This document shows, one piece after another, positions 9,192 to 21,250 of a stretch of 60,000 nucleotides of DNA; the first letter of the stretch is position 1; every line of letters begins with the position of its first letter. The DNA lies in contig OU612070.1 of assembly GCA_914767715.1 (NCBI GenBank), positions 2,065,501 through 2,125,500 on the forward strand, written 5' to 3'. The notes below the pieces were generated by a model, which was not told the DNA's origin, did no database searches, and saw only the letters and a list, made by a program, of their open reading frames with translations. Source of the DNA: Membranipora membranacea (Eukaryota; Bryozoa; Gymnolaemata; Cheilostomatida; Membraniporidae). Both the position numbers and the translations under genes were made by a program.

Positions 9192-12081
9192 CACAAATGT
9201 TTCAGGCAATAATGTTTTTGACACAAATCTATTTTATCATAGGAAGTTATGGAATGATATTGATTGTCTAGCTGATCAAAATTTCAGGCCAAACTATTTT
9301 AATGAAAGTAATCAAAGAATCCGCATTTTACATCACAATGTCAGATCATTGTTGAAACGTTTTTCATTTTTTGAATCCCTGAACCTCAATGAGAGTGTTG
9401 ACATTTTTTCAGTCAATGAAACATGGTTGCGGCCTGAAATACCAGATTCACTTGTAACTTTGCCTGGTTTTGGTATTGTTCGTTCTGACCGTAATTCAAC
9501 CTTAAAATCAAGAGCAGGGGGTGCAGCCATTTTTGTTAGTTCTAAGTTGAGTTTCAGCGTTCTTGATAAGCCTAAAGACCGCTTGTCTGATTTTTGTGAC
9601 TCAGTGTGGATTGAAATCAATTTCTCACATAAACCCACAATAGTTTCTTCTATTTACATACCTCCTGATGTAAAAAAGGTTGATTTCATAGAGTGTCTGA
9701 TAGAAGTTTTAAATATGAGAGAATTAAAAGGAAAGCAAGTTGTTCTTCTAGGCGATTTTAATATCAATTGGAATCAAAATACTAGGGAAAAAATTTCAAT
9801 CAGATTAGGACTAGATGTTTTTAACTTGGAACAGAAAGTTACAGGTGTTACCTTTTGCAGTTTTAAAGGCAATGAGAGTCTATTGGATCATATTTATGCA
9901 AGCAAAAACTTAGAAGTTGAAAAATCTGGGATTTTGACTTGTGATAGAACTGTTTCTGATCATTACGCTACCTTTGTAATATTAAAAGTTAGTAAAATAA
10001 TAAGGCCTAGACGAAAACTCATACATTTCCGCAACTTTAAATCTATTGATAACATTGCTTTCTTTAATCATGCTAAGTCATTGCCTTTTTTACAACTTTG
10101 TTCTGATACATCTAGGAGCCTTGATGAGAGAATTGAGTTATTTGATTCACTCATCTCAAATCTATTGAACAATCATGCACCTATCATGACTAGGAGAATA
10201 CGTCACCACAAAAATCCATGGATGAATAGCTCACTGCTTCGATTGATACGTTTCAAAAATCAGACATACAAATCCATTTTCAAATCTCCCAAAAACCAAA
10301 ATATTCAACCTTCAACATTAGATGACTTTAGAAAACTTAAAAGCTATACACTAAATCAGATTAGAAAAGCCAAAAAGTATTATTACATTGATAAACTAAA
10401 TGATTCTAAATCATCCTTCTACCAAACATGTGGAACTCTTTTGGGAAAAGCGGACAAGAAAAGTGAAATTGACTCTTTAGTGTTCAATAACACTTTAGTA
10501 ACAGATGAAAAAGAGATCGCTAATACATTTAACACCTTCTTCACGTCAATTTGCTCTCAACAGAAACTGGATGTCAAGGAGGCATGTCAACATATGACGT
10601 ATAAAACTCCTCTAACCAAGTTTGAATTTACTAAAATTTCAACTGAACAAGTACGTCGCAAACTTCTTTCAATGTCGCCCAAAAAGAGAGGAGGTGTTGA
10701 AAAAATTCCAACTTTTATATATCAAATCTTATCAAACATTATTGCTTTACCTATAACAATTCTCATCAATGAAAGCTTTCTCACAAAAAGTTTTCCTAGT
10801 TCTTTAAAAATGGCATTGGTTACACCTATCTTTAAGAAAGGTGACCATACAAATCCCTCTAATTACAGACCAATTTCTTCACTGCCAATTATGTCTAAAA
10901 TCTTTGAAACATTTATGAATGACCAACTGTCTACATTCCTTACAAGTCATAAATTACTGAATATTAGACAATTTGGATTCCGTAAGAGCCATTCGTGTGA
11001 GCAGCTTTTACTCAGTCTTCTAGATGTCTGGAAATCAAAACTTGATTCTTCTTCACCTTGCTATATTTCAGCATTATCATTGGACGTTAGAAAGGCATTT
11101 GATTCAGTAAATCATCAACTTTTGCTCACCAAATTAAAATATCTCTATATAGCAGAATCTGCTCAATCAATGCTATCGTCATATTTGAATAATAGATTAC
11201 AGTGTTTTAAAGTAGGCAATGCCACATCTGGAGTTCTAAATATTAAAAGTGGTGTTCCTCAAGGTTCAATTTTGGGGCCATTGCTTTTCAATATTGCCAT
11301 AAATGATTTATTAGGAAAATTTTCAAATTCATTTGCCTTTGCTGATGATACTTTGATTTTTGAGATATCCGATTCTCTAAATGAAGCAATATCAAAATCA
11401 GAATCTCTTGTTACAATGGTAACAAATTGGTATTCTGTCAATGGTTTTAATCTAAATTTAGACAAAACCCAGTTTTGTGTATTTTCAAACAGAAAGGTTG
11501 AAACAATACCTAATCTTGTTTCAAATAATGTACAAATCAAATCAGCAACTTCAATTAAACTCTTAGGCGTGATCTTGGACCAACATCTGTCATTGAAGAC
11601 CTATGTTGAGTCCCTGGTATTAAAATCTAACAGAGTTTTATTCTGTCTCTCTAAAATTCGAAAATTTGTCAATCCTTCACATCTGCTTCAAGCTTATAAA
11701 TCCTATGTTCGTCCCATCTTGGAGTATTGTTCTTCTCTGTTATTAAATACTTCTGATTACAACTCTAACTTGTTAGAACTTTGTCAAAACAGAGCCATCA
11801 GGATAATTCTTGGTACCAACTCATTTTTTTCTATCTCAACTGGTCGTGAGATTTTGAATCTTTCCACTCTGAGTGACAGGAGGAGGGCAACTTTTGATAG
11901 GTTTGTCAATAATGCCACTCTAGGCAAGAACACATCATTTTTCATCCTTAAACTAATCAATTCCTGCAAAATGCACAATAGAGTTTTGCGGTCAGGACGT
12001 AGAATAATTAAACCAAAATATAGGACTAAATATGGTAAAACAAGATTTTTAAACCAATTCATTTCATTTAGTAAATCGTAA
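9184..12081 (+). CDS. LINE ORF2 protein: APE-type endonuclease and reverse transcriptase
   Basis: The product is 965 residues and uninterrupted. The N-terminal apurinic-type endonuclease shows HHNVRSL, NETW (Glu79), GDFN (190-193), LLDHIY and SDH (258-260), the catalytic and metal-binding motifs of this nuclease family. The reverse transcriptase follows: VTPIFKKGD, NYRPIS, LDVRKAFDSV with catalytic Asp634, SGVPQGSILGPLLF, and FADDT with Asp721 and Asp722. The C-terminal part has the RPILEYCS-type thumb segment seen in CR1/L2/Jockey-group elements. No RNase H domain or C-terminal zinc finger is evident. It nicks target DNA and copies the element RNA there. Translation probably starts by termination-reinitiation at the ATGATTAA overlap with ORF1. 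Confidence 0.97.
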   Translation: MINTNVSGNNVFDTNLFYHRKLWNDIDCLADQNFRPNYFNESNQRIRILHHNVRSLLKRFSFFESLNLNESVDIFSVNETWLRPEIPDSLVTLPGFGIVRSDRNSTLKSRAGGAAIFVSSKLSFSVLDKPKDRLSDFCDSVWIEINFSHKPTIVSSIYIPPDVKKVDFIECLIEVLNMRELKGKQVVLLGDFNINWNQNTREKISIRLGLDVFNLEQKVTGVTFCSFKGNESLLDHIYASKNLEVEKSGILTCDRTVSDHYATFVILKVSKIIRPRRKLIHFRNFKSIDNIAFFNHAKSLPFLQLCSDTSRSLDERIELFDSLISNLLNNHAPIMTRRIRHHKNPWMNSSLLRLIRFKNQTYKSIFKSPKNQNIQPSTLDDFRKLKSYTLNQIRKAKKYYYIDKLNDSKSSFYQTCGTLLGKADKKSEIDSLVFNNTLVTDEKEIANTFNTFFTSICSQQKLDVKEACQHMTYKTPLTKFEFTKISTEQVRRKLLSMSPKKRGGVEKIPTFIYQILSNIIALPITILINESFLTKSFPSSLKMALVTPIFKKGDHTNPSNYRPISSLPIMSKIFETFMNDQLSTFLTSHKLLNIRQFGFRKSHSCEQLLLSLLDVWKSKLDSSSPCYISALSLDVRKAFDSVNHQLLLTKLKYLYIAESAQSMLSSYLNNRLQCFKVGNATSGVLNIKSGVPQGSILGPLLFNIAINDLLGKFSNSFAFADDTLIFEISDSLNEAISKSESLVTMVTNWYSVNGFNLNLDKTQFCVFSNRKVETIPNLVSNNVQIKSATSIKLLGVILDQHLSLKTYVESLVLKSNRVLFCLSKIRKFVNPSHLLQAYKSYVRPILEYCSSLLLNTSDYNSNLLELCQNRAIRIILGTNSFFSISTGREILNLSTLSDRRRATFDRFVNNATLGKNTSFFILKLINSCKMHNRVLRSGRRIIKPKYRTKYGKTRFLNQFISFSKS

Positions 12082-12601
12082 TAATATATATCGATCAATC
12101 ACATACTGTAAAAAATTTTCTCCCAACTGATTATCATTTCTGTCCATATCTATAAATATTTTTCTTTCTTTTTTGTTTTGTTTATGAGGTCAAAAAGTTG
12201 TTATTTTCCTTTGTTTATGACATACTTATGCATATGAAAACCTCAATAAAAACATTATAATAAAAAAAGTGAACATAAATTACTTTAGGAGGTACATGTC
12301 ATATTTTTTTTCTCATTTCAATTTTCTCTTTAGGCTTATTGCATATAATACAAAATATTTACAACTCACAGCTATTTTCTCTTTGGACATAAAACTGACC
12401 TATCTCATCTACATCTGACTGTGGGAAATAGCATCAGCACAACGGTATCGTTCTTGTAAGTAAACACAAGGGTTTACAGTCCATACCACATGGGAGAACA
12501 ACTTCCAAAAAATAATGATTTGTTATTGTCTTTGTATAACCTGGTATAACTAGGGACCGCGGGTTATACCCTCCCTGGAATAGCTGATCGCAAACTACAC
12601 T
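12082..12601. other. LINE 3' UTR, then spacer before DUF1295 paralog B
   Basis: Up to about 12270 this is the 3' UTR and A-rich tail of the LINE. The remainder holds the presumed 3' UTR of the minus-strand DUF1295 paralog B. No other feature is seen. Confidence 0.5.
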
Positions 12602-15600
12602 CTACTTGAACATCCTGCTCAGTGAAGGAATGAGGGAGGGTACTTCTCTCAGGTATTTCTGGTAATCTGGATCACTTCCCCATCTCTTCAATCCTGATTT
12701 TTCTAACATGGGAATTCCACTGACCTGTATAAAAAGGGACGAAGTACAAGCACACTGCCAAGATACAATAATACTAATCACCATATGTTGGTCCAGTAAA
12801 TATACATGAATGATGGAGTGCTCCTTTGGCATATCAACGTAATGCATAGTAAATTAGCGGGTCATCTTGGAAAATGTGCAAAAAATCTGAGTTTAAACCA
12901 TGAAAAATATAGATAACAGCGTGCTTATTTTGAAGAATCTTGGTCTTATCCAATCTGGTTACAAATCATAATTGTGGTCTGTGGTCTATAGCTCTTCATC
13001 TACACTTATTCTACCGGGGTATAATTGTTCAGAAAATATCCATCATCCACCTACACCGATAACTGGTTAGAGGAGGGATATGGCAAAAGTGGTGGATCAA
13101 GGCCTTTTTAAACCTGACCAATCATGTTGTTGGACATACCTGAGTCAATATGAAGGTAGAGAAGAGAGGTGATATGATTGCTGAATGCTCCCAGCCCTGT
13201 AGAGTATTAAACGCAGATAGATATAATCCACTCCACATCATAATCTCTCCAAAATAGTTAGGATGTCTGGATAAGCTCCACAGCCCAGTAGATATAAATT
13301 TGCCCTGTACAAAAAAGCAAAATACACAAATATATAGTGGCTTGTTTTATCGCCTGATGGTACAGCGCAACATGGAGATTGACAGAAGAATAATCTGTTA
13401 CTAGTTCATTAATTTTTTGATGTAAAAGAGAAATCAACTTATAAACACTTAAGCCCTGTGGAGCTTGCTTGATGACACAGTTAGTAATTTCACCAACAAG
13501 ATCAGAATCCACCGCTCAGGCAAAGTGGATGAGTACCATGCTGTACCCTGAGTACCATGCTGTATTAAACCTAAAACTATCCATTTTTCGATTATTGTAT
13601 TGTAATCTTGTGTTTGCACCCGTCTTTTGCAGCGCACAAATTTTAGTGATACAAGTAATCAATCAAGGCCATGACACTATTAATTTCTCATTGATTATGA
13701 TATGGAAGTTCAATGGTCACAGCTCACACAACAGAGTCCAAGTCCACAGATGATCTCCGTGACATAAGTAAAGCTGATTACACAACATTACAAACTTTCA
13801 TGTTGAGCATCAACAGGGACAGTATAGAGTTTTTTAGTAGTTATAAAGAAACAACAACCTTATAGACAACAAAATCTTCCCCAAGTTCATTTATCCTTCT
13901 TTTATATACCTTATTTTAAAAAATTGGGTTAAAATTGCAAGGTTTTGTCTCTGTCCGAAGACTGAGAAGTACAGGTGCCTTAAGGGCGCGGCCGCCATAT
14001 TCGGCGCCAAGTTGCTCTCAGTTTGAAGGCAGGTCGGAGCACACCTGGGGCGTCAATTGAGCCCAGTAGTCAGTAGACTTCAGCGGGATTCGAACCCGAG
14101 ACCTCCAACGCTTGCGCGTTAGAGGGTAGGCGCTCCAACCAGTTGAGCTACTTCCTACTCCTTTACCTTCGGTCATATGTCATAACTATATATGGTTTAA
14201 TCAGCAAAATAAAGCTGATTATATATATTATTTATAACAAATAATACTCGCAGTGCATATGCACCCTAGAACAACGTTGGTATCAGAAAACTGTTGTAAG
14301 TTTCAGTTGACTGTCATTACATTAACTTAATTAATAGGGTAGAAGTTGGAGTTGGAAGGTAATTATATTGGTTTTGGTAGTTTTGGTGTCACTATCGTTT
14401 AAAAACTTCCAGCTGTCCATTGCTTTCTGCATCCAAACATAGGGAATAATTTTGCTATAGCCCCTCTGACATAAACTCTTCTCTTGGAGTTCAGGGTCAG
14501 GACTTAGTTGAAAATTGACCGCATCTAAAGAAACAAGAGCAAAAACTCGGCTGATAGCAGTCACTACAAGTTTGTATAACACTATAATTATCCTGCAATC
14601 AATCATTGAATAGCCAAGAAAGACTGGCTAGTAACTTACAGCGTTAGCAGGATCTGCTCTGAATGCAGACTTCTGGCTATCAGCAACTATCTGCATGAGG
14701 AATCCTAGAGCCCACATTGCCCAGCCTATATACTCTTTAGTGCCAATAGGAGTATCTCTCTGCTTGCTGTTCTGTATAAGGGTTGGCAGCAGGTTGGCAA
14801 ACACCCACATACCTATCAGAATAATACAAGACAGCTGTGTGTTAGCAAACGCAGCCTCAAATACACCAGAAACAAGCTAGTTCAGCCATCTTGGTCAGAC
14901 TGGGGTGGGGAACCGAATTAAAACAGTTTTGTTGTGGTAATGTGGATCATCTATTATGGAGGATTTGGTATTTTGATCCTACTTCAGTTTCAACCTTCTT
15001 TCTCTCCAGCAGGCAGAGTAGTTGTACCTGCCTACATTCAGGATAATGGTGAAGTAAGTATAGTTACCCCAAAGGTAAACTGGAATATGGCAGCATAGAA
15101 GTATCTCACGCAAGATACAATTTTGCTCTCAAATTGTAAAGATATTGAACTCTACGCAAATGCACCTCACTAACCTTGCATAGTCCAAGCAACAAAGAAC
15201 ATTTTTGGGTCATGTTTGATTTTGTTGAATCTCCTATCATGTCCATCCTTTAATATTCTTGTGAACAGGAACATACCCAGTCTGTAACATATATGGCGAT
15301 ATAAGATGAGCATGAGCAACCAGCTAATATCAACAAGCATACAAAGATTTAGTGTGATTCTTAAATGGATTCCTCGCATGGAAGGTATTACCAACGACGC
15401 GCTAATAACGCTTATAAAACAGTTGGTTTACTGTTACGTGCACTGTGCATTAATCTTGCAAGAACTGCAAAATACAATAAGGGCTGACAATATAAGCTTT
15501 AGGTCTCTCACACCCAAAGGTCAGCGATTCGATGAGTACCCAAGATTCATCTGTGCCACTAAATTGATAACACAGCGTTCTGCTCGAATTCAGTTTTATC

Positions 15601-15918
15601 GACTATCAATTCCAGATAATTGCAGAGGAATTCTTCTTTGCAAGAGTTGAACTAACCAACATAACAAAGAAAAATTGAAATCAATACTTACCTAGCAGCC
15701 CACAAAGCCGCACAGCCCGATTGGATCTTCTGTCTAGCAAATGATGCCCTTCCCCATTGCATGGACTTATAAATCATCAAAAGCACAGTCCCAGATCCTG
15801 CCAAGTCATAAAACTTCTCAGTCTTTAGAGCTGCAGCCACAAGGAATCCTGCTCCCTGAATACCAAAATCTACCATCAGAGCCTTCTTAAGAAGTGACCA
15901 GGTAGCTGCTGATGCCAT
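12602..15918 (-). CDS. DUF1295 / steroid 5-alpha-reductase-like membrane protein, paralog B
   Basis: Five exons: 15918-15692, 15281-15175, 14812-14640, 13304-13140, 12724-12602, giving about 264 residues. Exons 2, 3 and 4 are 107, 173 and 165 nt, exactly as in paralog A, with the same phases, so the two genes arose by duplication. Motifs: RLGMFLFTRILKDGHDRRF, GWAMWALGFLMQIVADSQKS, FRADPANA, GLWSLSRHPNYFGEIMMWSG, and C-terminal SDPDYQKYL. As for paralog A this is a multi-pass membrane protein of the DUF1295 family with a putative NADPH-dependent reductase fold; the substrate is unknown. Exon 1 contains two hydrophobic helices. Intron 3 carries a tRNA-derived SINE. Its polyalanine-free N-terminus differs from paralog A. 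Confidence 0.9.
13965..14165 (-). repeat. tRNA-derived SINE-like repeat
   Basis: On the minus strand the head reads TAGCTCAACTGGTTGGAGCG (A-box-like) and, after about 30 bases, GGTTCGAATCCC (perfect B box), starting near 14162 and followed by a non-tRNA body. The cloverleaf stems do not close, so it is a tRNA-derived repeat, not a tRNA gene. A second, decayed copy of the same body and head lies at 38318-38435. The left boundary is uncertain. It lies in intron 3 of DUF1295 paralog B. Confidence 0.75.
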
Positions 15919-17172
15919 GTTGAGAGGGGGATGACTGAGTTAATCTTCAGAAATGTCAGTCAATCAGAATAACAACTCAGTTAAACAATGTCAGCTAGTA
16001 GGTAGGAGACTGATGAGCTTTTTTTGTTTAGCAGTGCTGATAGTTTCATAATAAGGGGGTGTGGCATAATGACTGTGACCTTGACCTGTATAAAGGAATC
16101 CCATAACTCAAGGGAGGAAAACTACTGACTTATAAATAGAAACATCTGCTTTTCTTCTCTCAGCTGTGCTAAAAGGTCATATACGTAAGATGGCTATCTG
16201 CTTATATGAAAGACCCATCCACCATCCATATAAACTGATGTATATCTCAAAATTCAATGGGTGATTGCCATGTACAGATCTGGTTGCAAATGTCGCAACC
16301 TGGTGGCTGGGTGACAGCTAGCCTGTCTTGACAAGCTACTCCCACCCACGAACAAAGCTTGTCAAGACAGGCGACAGCAAGCATTCTAATTTACAAACCC
16401 AGCAGGACGATGTTCAGTTCGAACTCAACTGGATGGGTTCATGCCACTGATGTTTGCATATAACCTCATTTTTTTTTAAATATAGATTTTTATTGCACAA
16501 ATCTGAGTAGAAAGATATTCATAGAATAGAATTTACTACTGCATACACTGAAGCAAGAAGCAAAAGTTAGTAATCTGCTCATATAATATAGATTCATATC
16601 CTATTGGTTTATCTTTAGGGGTAACATTGACGAGATTTCAACTCTGATAATCTCTTTTGAGGCAAAGATGAGGCCTGAAAAATATAGCTTTTGGGTGAAA
16701 AATTTGGAAAAAAAACAAACTGTATGTTTGTTGACTTTTAAACATTGTATCACTGGCCAAGTTTATGCTCAGAGAGATTAAATGCAAGAAAATTAATGGA
16801 TGAAAAAACGAAGAGCAATCCACATTTCTGCTAAACTCAAATTTGATTTTTGAAAGGCTTGAAATGAAAAACTTAAAAATACATGAAATAAAGAAAACAA
16901 GAAAATAAAGAAAAGAGCGTCATTAGCTAGTACCTTCCTCTTCTGCTCTATTTGAATGTTCCAAACAGCACTGAATAGTCTGATAATGGGCAATTTTAAC
17001 AGTTCTCATCAATCCCTAATAGATATGAAAGCGCAGGATGATAATTACATGGCACAAAATATACCTACAGCCCAAGTACATGTCATAAGCTATCAAGCAC
17101 CAAATCAATGAGTCAGATCTCAGCATACAGAGAGTATGTATAGACTGCCTAAGTGGGTGACATACTTACACC
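15919..17172. other. Intergenic spacer with a short fold-back
   Basis: No gene is seen between the DUF1295 paralog B start and the KLHDC3 stop codon. It contains the inverted repeat at about 16319-16373 (listed separately) and AT-rich unassigned sequence. Confidence 0.5.
16319..16373. repeat. Fold-back repeat, GCCTGTCTTGACAAGCT arms
   Basis: A 17-base arm GCCTGTCTTGACAAGCT is followed after about 17 bases by its reverse complement. Related sequences recur at about 39200-39330 and 39515-39540, where the arms almost touch. This points to a small dispersed fold-back family. Confidence 0.8.
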
Positions 17173-20100
17173 TCAGCCATTAGGAACACGGCCTGTATGG
17201 GATTTTTCTGCACCCACAAGAGATTTCAGATCTTCTACAACCGATGAGGGGATAAGCTTGGGGTCCCAACCCCTTTTCTTCACCACTTCAATCATACAAA
17301 GGGTTCTTAGACTAGGAGCTGAAATGAATCCAAGAAATGAACTGAATCAACTGTAGCATATGTGGAACAAATTTGTTCTTAAATCTTACACTAAGAATGT
17401 ATCTAGGTCCATCAAGCAGTAAGTGATTTGGGAACACAACTCCGAGCAGGTCTCGATCACTCAGTAATGAGCAATCAGATTGTTGTTTTGGCAGTTTTAC
17501 ACAGGAAGACATCCAGGCAATTTCAAGCTGAAGTTGCAATGTTGGTCTGTTGCTAACCTGACCTAAGGTGTACTTACCCATATCTAATATGTATAAATCT
17601 GATAGATCTAGCAGCACTTCCTCTGTGTTCTTTGATTTCTCAGGACTGAAAAAAAACACCCGATTATAAGTTTCCTTTGTTGCCACAAAAAAACTTTACA
17701 GCTTTACATCTCATTGATAACTCAGCTTATGAAAATTTGAATTATTCTGCTATCTTCTATTAATTACTACATTGTCATGTATTATAAATATCATTAATAA
17801 CAATGGCCTACAATTACATTCAACGCCATTATAGCCAACAGATCCCGATCATTGGTTAGATAAACTTATGCGCTTATTTTTTGTTGTTATAAAGACCAAC
17901 CTTGTGCCGCCAAATATAAATATTCTATTTTGATGAGTGCAGCAGCAGGCTCTTCTTCTTACCCTAGGAGCTGACCCACAAGGATTACACATTGACCAAT
18001 AGTGTGTCTCTGTAACAATCATCAACATGGGCAGATGAATAAACAACTATAAACCCTCTAAGAGAAAAGTATTCTTCTTAACCGCCCCTCTTGAGCCCAG
18101 GTTGCTTGTGTGGGCTAGATACCCTATACCCTTGCTCGCCGTTGCCGGCTACTCTTTTTCGAAGAGGCAGATCTTTATGCTACGTGCAAGCACACAGTAT
18201 AACCTCATTGCCTACAGCTGCTAGTTAAGATTTGTGCAAACAATCTTTAAGTGACCACCAACAACTAGCTACTTTAAACTCTAGCCTATATTTACTCCTC
18301 TGGGCCACATACAAATTAGTTAGCTAAACTTAGATCAAGTTTGATCAATTTTCCTGTTTTTTGGAGTTGTGCCACCTCACTGGTCACACCGCCACCTTTG
18401 CCTTTTCAGATTCATTATTACATATGAAGCCATTGATTCATGCGCGCCCAAAAATTGAGTTCAATATTTTATGGTATTTTATGGTACAAAATTAGTGAAT
18501 ATATCATGCTTCTATTAAAGTTCATACCTGGATCATATATGTATATGTCGTTATAGTGCTTGCCAAGTTTTCCATTATATCCACCAAATATGTAAATCTT
18601 CCCTTCATATTCAACTGCAATAATAAGACTTCACGATTTGAACAACTGATCAACTTGCAATCAAAGTCTTATATATATTTAGATAAAAAGTGTAAAATCT
18701 GGCAAGCCATGTGGCACAAGAATGCAATAATTAAAATTTACACTATCTTTTTTGATGTGTTGACATTATTGAGCAGCGGGTTAACTGGACGGACATACCC
18801 AATAGAATGTGTTTGACAGCTTAAAATGGCTCTTTGGCATTATACATCCACATCTAAATAACCTTGAAGCAATGACACATCTGCAACATAGTTTGAGGTC
18901 TTCAATTGTTGGTGCCCATGGTTTGGAGGTGCTACACTCTCTATCATTGATTTGGGAGACAACAATGCCCTAATTGGATCGCTAAGTCTGTGAACATGCC
19001 ATATGTATCCACCAATATTTAACATTATTTACCACTCCTTACAAACTCACAAGCATTATGACTGCGTCGGCCTTCCGGTATCTGTCCCGTCATATGAGGT
19101 TTAGTCCAGTGTCTATTTATGGTGTCATACATGTAGATATCATTGTCATACAACTCTCTACCTGTATGAAGGGGTCCTAACTCATCGCTACGGCCACCAA
19201 ACACCACCATATAGTTATTCCAGGCTGTCGCAGAATGAAAGTCTCTCCACATGGGCTCAACACCCTGTCAAGACAAGATAGACAGTTGAGGCACTCATTA
19301 TTCTCATCAATTTACAGAAACTATACAATAGTAGAAGATGATCCAACATTATTACACTTGGTGACTTGGAGAAGCGATTTCTTGTTCTCGGGGAAACATT
19401 ATTCATATCCAATTTTGTTGGTGATTATTCCACTTTCTAACATGAGACAGTAACTAAATATATTTTGTTGTGTATCTTTATTACTGATCAAACTCCAGAG
19501 AGCACATAAGATTATGCTTATAGTAGTATTGTCGGAGATGGAATGGAAGTTATTTGTACAGGCATGACTTTCAGCGGGTCAGTGATATTTGTTCTGTACA
19601 AATGACATACCGACACGGCACAGTATCTCCATACAAAGTCTGTCACATCTAATGAGTAGACGGTTTTAGAGAACTCCATCGACTGCTCCTCAAATCCTCC
19701 AAACAGATACATACAGTCACCAACCATACAGCAGCTGTGACCATCTCGGGGTAGAGGTATCGCTCCTGATACTGTAGGTCTGTGCCATGTGTGCGTAGCT
19801 AACAAAGAGATAAATCAGAATCAAAATCTCGCCATCAATTTAAACTTTAGGACTTCTGCCACTCGCTAACAAGGCAAAACATCATTCATCAATCAAATAT
19901 GAGTCTTACAGCACCAACGCAATAGCAGGCATAAGTGAATGAATACTAGTATGAATCACCGATATCAAATCTGTAGAGATGCTCACATACTCCATTGACA
20001 TCATTTCTACCTCCGTATATATAACAGGATCCATTATAAGCCACAGCTGTATGCCCGTACCTCTGATAAGGGGTGTCCTCAGCAGCGCCCCTATACTCAA

Positions 20101-20511
20101 CCCTAGTCCATGTGTAGGTGTCTGACAAAGGAGTGAGATGATTATGAAGTAAAGGTGACACAAATAGTTTGGTTGGTAATAAAATAATACTAATACAAGA
20201 TTATTTACTGTTCCGAGAATTAAGGTCGAACTGTGTATGAAAACAAGTTAATATGTTGCAACCTGTAAAGCAAACTATCAATTCGCAAGACAAGACTCAA
20301 TATCAGTGCTATTGGTGAAAACCACTAAAATACTTGAATATTTTATTGCCTACTTACTGGTGTCGAATCTGTGTATATCCATGTCTTTTCTAGTGCTGAA
20401 ATCATCACCAGTACAATAACCTCCAAAGCTGTATATCGCTGCGCCGACACATACTGCTGCATGGTTGACTCTCTTTGGTCCCCCCTCCACATGAACCATC
20501 CATGTCGCCAT
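17173..20511 (-). CDS. KLHDC3: Kelch domain-containing protein 3 (KLHDC3)
   Basis: Eight exons in agreeing phase: 20511-20358, 20121-19960, 19798-19611, 19264-19051, 18614-18528, 18009-17901, 17645-17578, 17318-17173, giving 375 residues (human KLHDC3 is about 382). It begins MATWMVHVEGGPKRVNHAAV and shows the six kelch blades with GG pairs: YSFGGYCTG, IYGGRND, YLFGGFEEQ, VVFGGRSDELGP, YIFGGYNGKLGKHYND, FIFGGTS. The C-terminal part (LSDLYILDM, PSLRTLC) also follows the family. KLHDC3 is known as a substrate receptor of CUL2 ubiquitin ligases that reads C-terminal degrons, and was first described as a RAG2-like testis protein. No BTB domain is present. The donor of exon 4 is the internal GTGAGT at 19045-19050, which restores the SHNAFEYEGKIYIFGG join. 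Confidence 0.94.
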
Positions 20512-21250
20512 TTTACACCAGAGTGAAAAAAAGTACAATAATAGTCTTGTGCAAAGACTAGAGTTTGGGTGGGCTAGCTATCATCAATCTTAAAACAGAG
20601 AGAATAGATAGTGTTTTGTTCAATAGGTACTTTAGCAAAATTTATGACATAACAGAATATAATGTGATTGAAACATTGTGCTTATGGAAACCGCGACTAG
20701 TTACGGGAACATATCAATGCAATTATCACTATGGGCCCCTGGAACAGAACCTTGATAGCCAGGCTTTTGACCTTACACAGGTCTAGTACATACATTAAAT
20801 TATGAGGACAGACAATGAGGATAGTGACATGGCAAGATAGCTCGTCTAGGCTAAACATATAAGTAGGCTATAAAAAGAAAATGGGACATTTATTAGTTTA
20901 TCATGAATATGAAATTTATTACTAATAACACCAATGTTTGTATCAAAAACAAGAAAACTCCCAACATTGAATTTCAAATAATGAGTTTCAACAAAATCGT
21001 ATATAGGGAAAATTATAAATATATGTACGCACTCACTTATTAGCAGAAATTATCGTTATTACTTACACTTTTTCTTATTCTGGGTGGAGTAGACTTCTTT
21101 ATAGCATCATGGCAGACATAATCCCAGGCATGATATGGAGTGTATGCATCTACTAAGTGTGGTCATACCGTATAGAGGCTTCAGCTTCGACTGTCTTTAA
21201 GGTGATATTGATGTTTGGTGTTCCGTTTTTATGTCTGATCCCGGTAAATT
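20512..21250. other. Spacer upstream of KLHDC3, nothing recognised
   Basis: No gene or clear repeat is recognised. It must hold the KLHDC3 promoter, but no distinct motif can be supported. Confidence 0.4.

Larger units (their letters stand above)
7974..12270 (+). mobile_element. Intact two-ORF non-LTR retrotransposon (LINE, CR1/L2/Jockey-type layout)
   Basis: The element has ORF1 (nucleic-acid-binding protein) and ORF2 (endonuclease plus reverse transcriptase), both without stops or frameshifts, which suggests recent mobility. The 3' UTR follows the ORF2 stop and ends in an A-rich tail with an AATAAA signal near 12245. The 5' boundary lies somewhere upstream of 7974, and I could not find a target-site duplication. 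It sits in the spacer between the two DUF1295 paralogs, on the strand opposite to them. No RNase H domain is apparent after the reverse transcriptase. Confidence 0.93.

Noticed and set aside
14085-14162. Functional tRNA gene
   Set aside because: A and B boxes are present, but the acceptor and anticodon stems do not pair and a SINE body follows; a second decayed copy exists.
17312-17686. 124-codon minus frame overlapping KLHDC3 exon 7
   Set aside because: Only the part 17645-17578 is exonic; the rest is intron read-through, as the family C-terminus (PSLRTLC...) is found in the exon at 17318-17173.
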